Source: a virus. Taken from it: DNA of 30,507 nucleotides. Where the stretch lies: positions 1 to 30,507 of the IMG/VR virus record IMGVR_UViG_3300042673_000889. The stretch is one strand, 5' to 3'. The notes under the pieces were generated by a model, which saw only the letters and a program-made list of their open reading frames with translations, was not told the DNA's origin and ran no database searches. Both the position numbers and the translations under genes were made by a program. Shown in pieces: positions 29,701-30,507 of this stretch (positions within the stretch are counted from its first letter, which is position 1; each line of letters begins with the position of its first letter).

Positions 29701-30507
29701 GGATCGTCTAGGTACGGGTTCAGGTATTCCTTTAGAATTAACAGCCAGGACTAGTGCTGTAGAACGTGAACTTGGCGAAAAAATTAATGTTCGTTTAAGT
29801 ACTGGTGAAATGGGTATTGTTCGTCAAGGAGAAAATCATAGACTTAGAGAAGATTTTCATGTGTCCGTTCATGAGCGAACTAGTGAAATGGCTGATGATG
29901 CTTTAATTTCTCCTGTTATTCAAAAACAACTTAATGTTTATAGTCCTGATCTTCAAGAATTAGTTCCACCACAAAAGTATAAAGAAATTATTGATACGTG
30001 GAAAACATATATGAGCAGTGCACCTGATGAACTTGGTGCACTTGATGCTGCTGTACTTCACTTGTGGTTGATTGTTAACGAACCACTTGATCATCCTGCG
30101 CGAGTACAACGTTTTGTTGCTGCATTAAACCGGCATAAAGATGGCGTTTTGTATGATGTTCTCAAAAACAATTATGGTGGTTTACGTGTTCCTACTCCTG
30201 AAGAGTTCACAACAATTTTGTTGCAAAGTGATGCCGATAAAATGGGTGCGAGTGCAATAAATAATCTTCAGCGTTTAGTTGGCGATATTGAAGAACCAGC
30301 AAAGTCATGGGTTATGGCAAACATATTCCAAGACTGGGCTACTGACGGTCAACATTGGGGTCCTGAAGTTATGCGATGGAATGGCCAGTCAGTTGGTCGT
30401 AGTAAGGGTCAACCTTTGTATCGTATGATGCAACGTCCTGGTGATCAGTATGTTCTTAATTCTGATGGTTCTATAACATTGTTTTTTCAAGAACAAAGTC
30501 AATGGGG
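26780..30507 (+). CDS. Giant probable virion/ejection protein, 3' partial (more than 1240 residues)
   Basis: ATG 26780 shares a base with the upstream stop (TAATG), and the frame stays open to the end of the window. Residues about 184-230 are a Gly/Ala-rich hydrophobic stretch (AFGAVGGGYAGYVGAATLGV, then LALLAVAGTAAVVGAST) of the sort seen in membrane-penetrating ejection proteins. The rest is long, mostly helical, with repeated Leu/Ile-rich and charged segments, and no enzyme motif that I could recognise. Large proteins encoded next to the portal can be internal virion or DNA-ejection proteins, as T7 gp15/gp16 are. A tape-measure function is the alternative, though the location just after the portal is not usual for that. 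The end of the protein is not visible. Confidence 0.8.
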   Translation, partial: MSVAYTQEDVDDIENNLLEAEANLQVYVDSSVQAFRTQAMYRMNPWLASEPETVMAMAASNMDTNTLLYNTGQAYGMYRASTLADDLRNKMPSTQRAIYSTLTPQQQDTLTKMGYKVPSSNGSTKSWYDGPLSTATAPFRWSISDVAIPAGAGLLKGFIFTQDQIYQRPVRTIAQLSTASKVASAFGAVGGGYAGYVGAATLGVANPLALLAVAGTAAVVGASTAAFLTETIQGNPSRFYNAYLRAGDGEKLFTIEAQNRARELLGDEALTSLAQSLASKLGNQTDLVSLVTEISGNREALNPEKQFDIIQELAGEIVEPNTPAYFETVAALETIIQQPIFQEAVVTMQQGKISLGRVAARGLGLNPNSGEYQFLSGFVDAAYMVGVDPFNLIAAGTRAFKLSRYGMEFADGSVMANRFIEMYEKHDSVKRVFDQVAKGVVNGDVRIIQKYAKQWMPLYDNLRTYYNGVKGTADFTGFTGRNIVDYISDGQRFGAIMQGIGITQGVTRQTLKTLGPTTYALKTATGALGDFLRGAGDASVYRIIEKISGNANFMDELLSFLPEAMREDFLALTQNSFYKTGLELAQTPIVGRLLQPFGAFKEALVTPALTKQVVTIMDQPQAVEDITQFVRSFQKIGLSSYMQDLWIKTIIDNPNFQGRIDAIASMVDSLATAGNLRQFPEAAEQLDSILTHFKQHYAFGKAGTMSTKNGLMKMDKVGALPILHNQAIMIALPDMKLLRKAAADGSYFRVLLGIPENQYIKGFQEKIWKPSVLFRFGFAFRNSGEDLLALIARAGSGFWLQEFGARNIGNYDAYKEAKVIVGEFNTAGVNANRTRKLTERQKWILLKDYDIPAHIRPLARLVTRLGAGHNPFFVVGKNYGKWLTTFLRGANRQESKLVDIMKLLRGATDELTSKTLAENLSLSPSIIKNNVKSMADMMIFGNEYSLRRMLVGGVNKSLVDRARYFTTDAFDALMDRLGTGSGIPLELTARTSAVERELGEKINVRLSTGEMGIVRQGENHRLREDFHVSVHERTSEMADDALISPVIQKQLNVYSPDLQELVPPQKYKEIIDTWKTYMSSAPDELGALDAAVLHLWLIVNEPLDHPARVQRFVAALNRHKDGVLYDVLKNNYGGLRVPTPEEFTTILLQSDADKMGASAINNLQRLVGDIEEPAKSWVMANIFQDWATDGQHWGPEVMRWNGQSVGRSKGQPLYRMMQRPGDQYVLNSDGSITLFFQEQSQW

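Overview
The window looks like part of a tailed double-stranded DNA phage genome. It carries a large terminase, a portal, tail and tail-fibre genes, an M15-type endolysin with small membrane proteins, and a compact replication/recombination cluster. A WhiB-like regulator and a protein resembling the phiC31 gp3 family point to an actinobacterial host. The AT-leaning composition (judged by eye) would fit low-GC aquatic Actinobacteria, but that is inference. Both ends of the window cut through genes. No major capsid protein, DNA polymerase, integrase or tRNA was seen.

Layout. (1) Positions 1-6831, + strand: end of a probable head-tail adaptor, a large tail protein, two fibre-like proteins, the lysis block (M15 peptidase, a small acidic protein, two small membrane proteins), a metallophosphoesterase and two small genes. 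(2) Positions 6815-18374, - strand: a tightly packed early-type cluster, read from 18374 leftward. In order it holds a SLOG-family protein, two unrecognised genes, a strong terminator, a structured gap, many small hypothetical and zinc-ribbon proteins, SSB, a Cas4/RecB-like nuclease, a ParB-like protein, an Api92-like protein, a gp3-like protein, WhiB, a RusA-like resolvase and a lipoprotein transglycosylase. The two arms converge and overlap at 6815-6831. (3) Positions 18375-19766: about 1.4 kb with no convincing gene but very dense in inverted and tandem repeats, lying between the divergent arms. (4) Positions 19767-30507, + strand: a small zinc-ribbon protein, an Ig-like tail protein, a collagen-like fibre with a tail-collar domain, a chaperone-like protein, a coiled-coil protein, a terminase carrying a small-terminase-like helix-turn-helix, the portal, a Pro/Gln-rich protein, and an ORF of more than 1240 residues that runs off the end.

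How it fits together. The leftward genes handle DNA (annealing/protection, resection, junction resolution) and probably host transcription. The rightward genes package DNA, build the particle and lyse the cell. On a circular map the missing capsid genes would lie between the two window ends.

The most unusual material is non-coding: a nested inverted-repeat element at 18407-18633, a 19-bp helix at 18661-18713 whose G.U pairs favour a + strand RNA, a three-way-junction fold at 19279-19345, two triplet tandem repeats, and structured gaps at 16197-16320 and 16686-16734.
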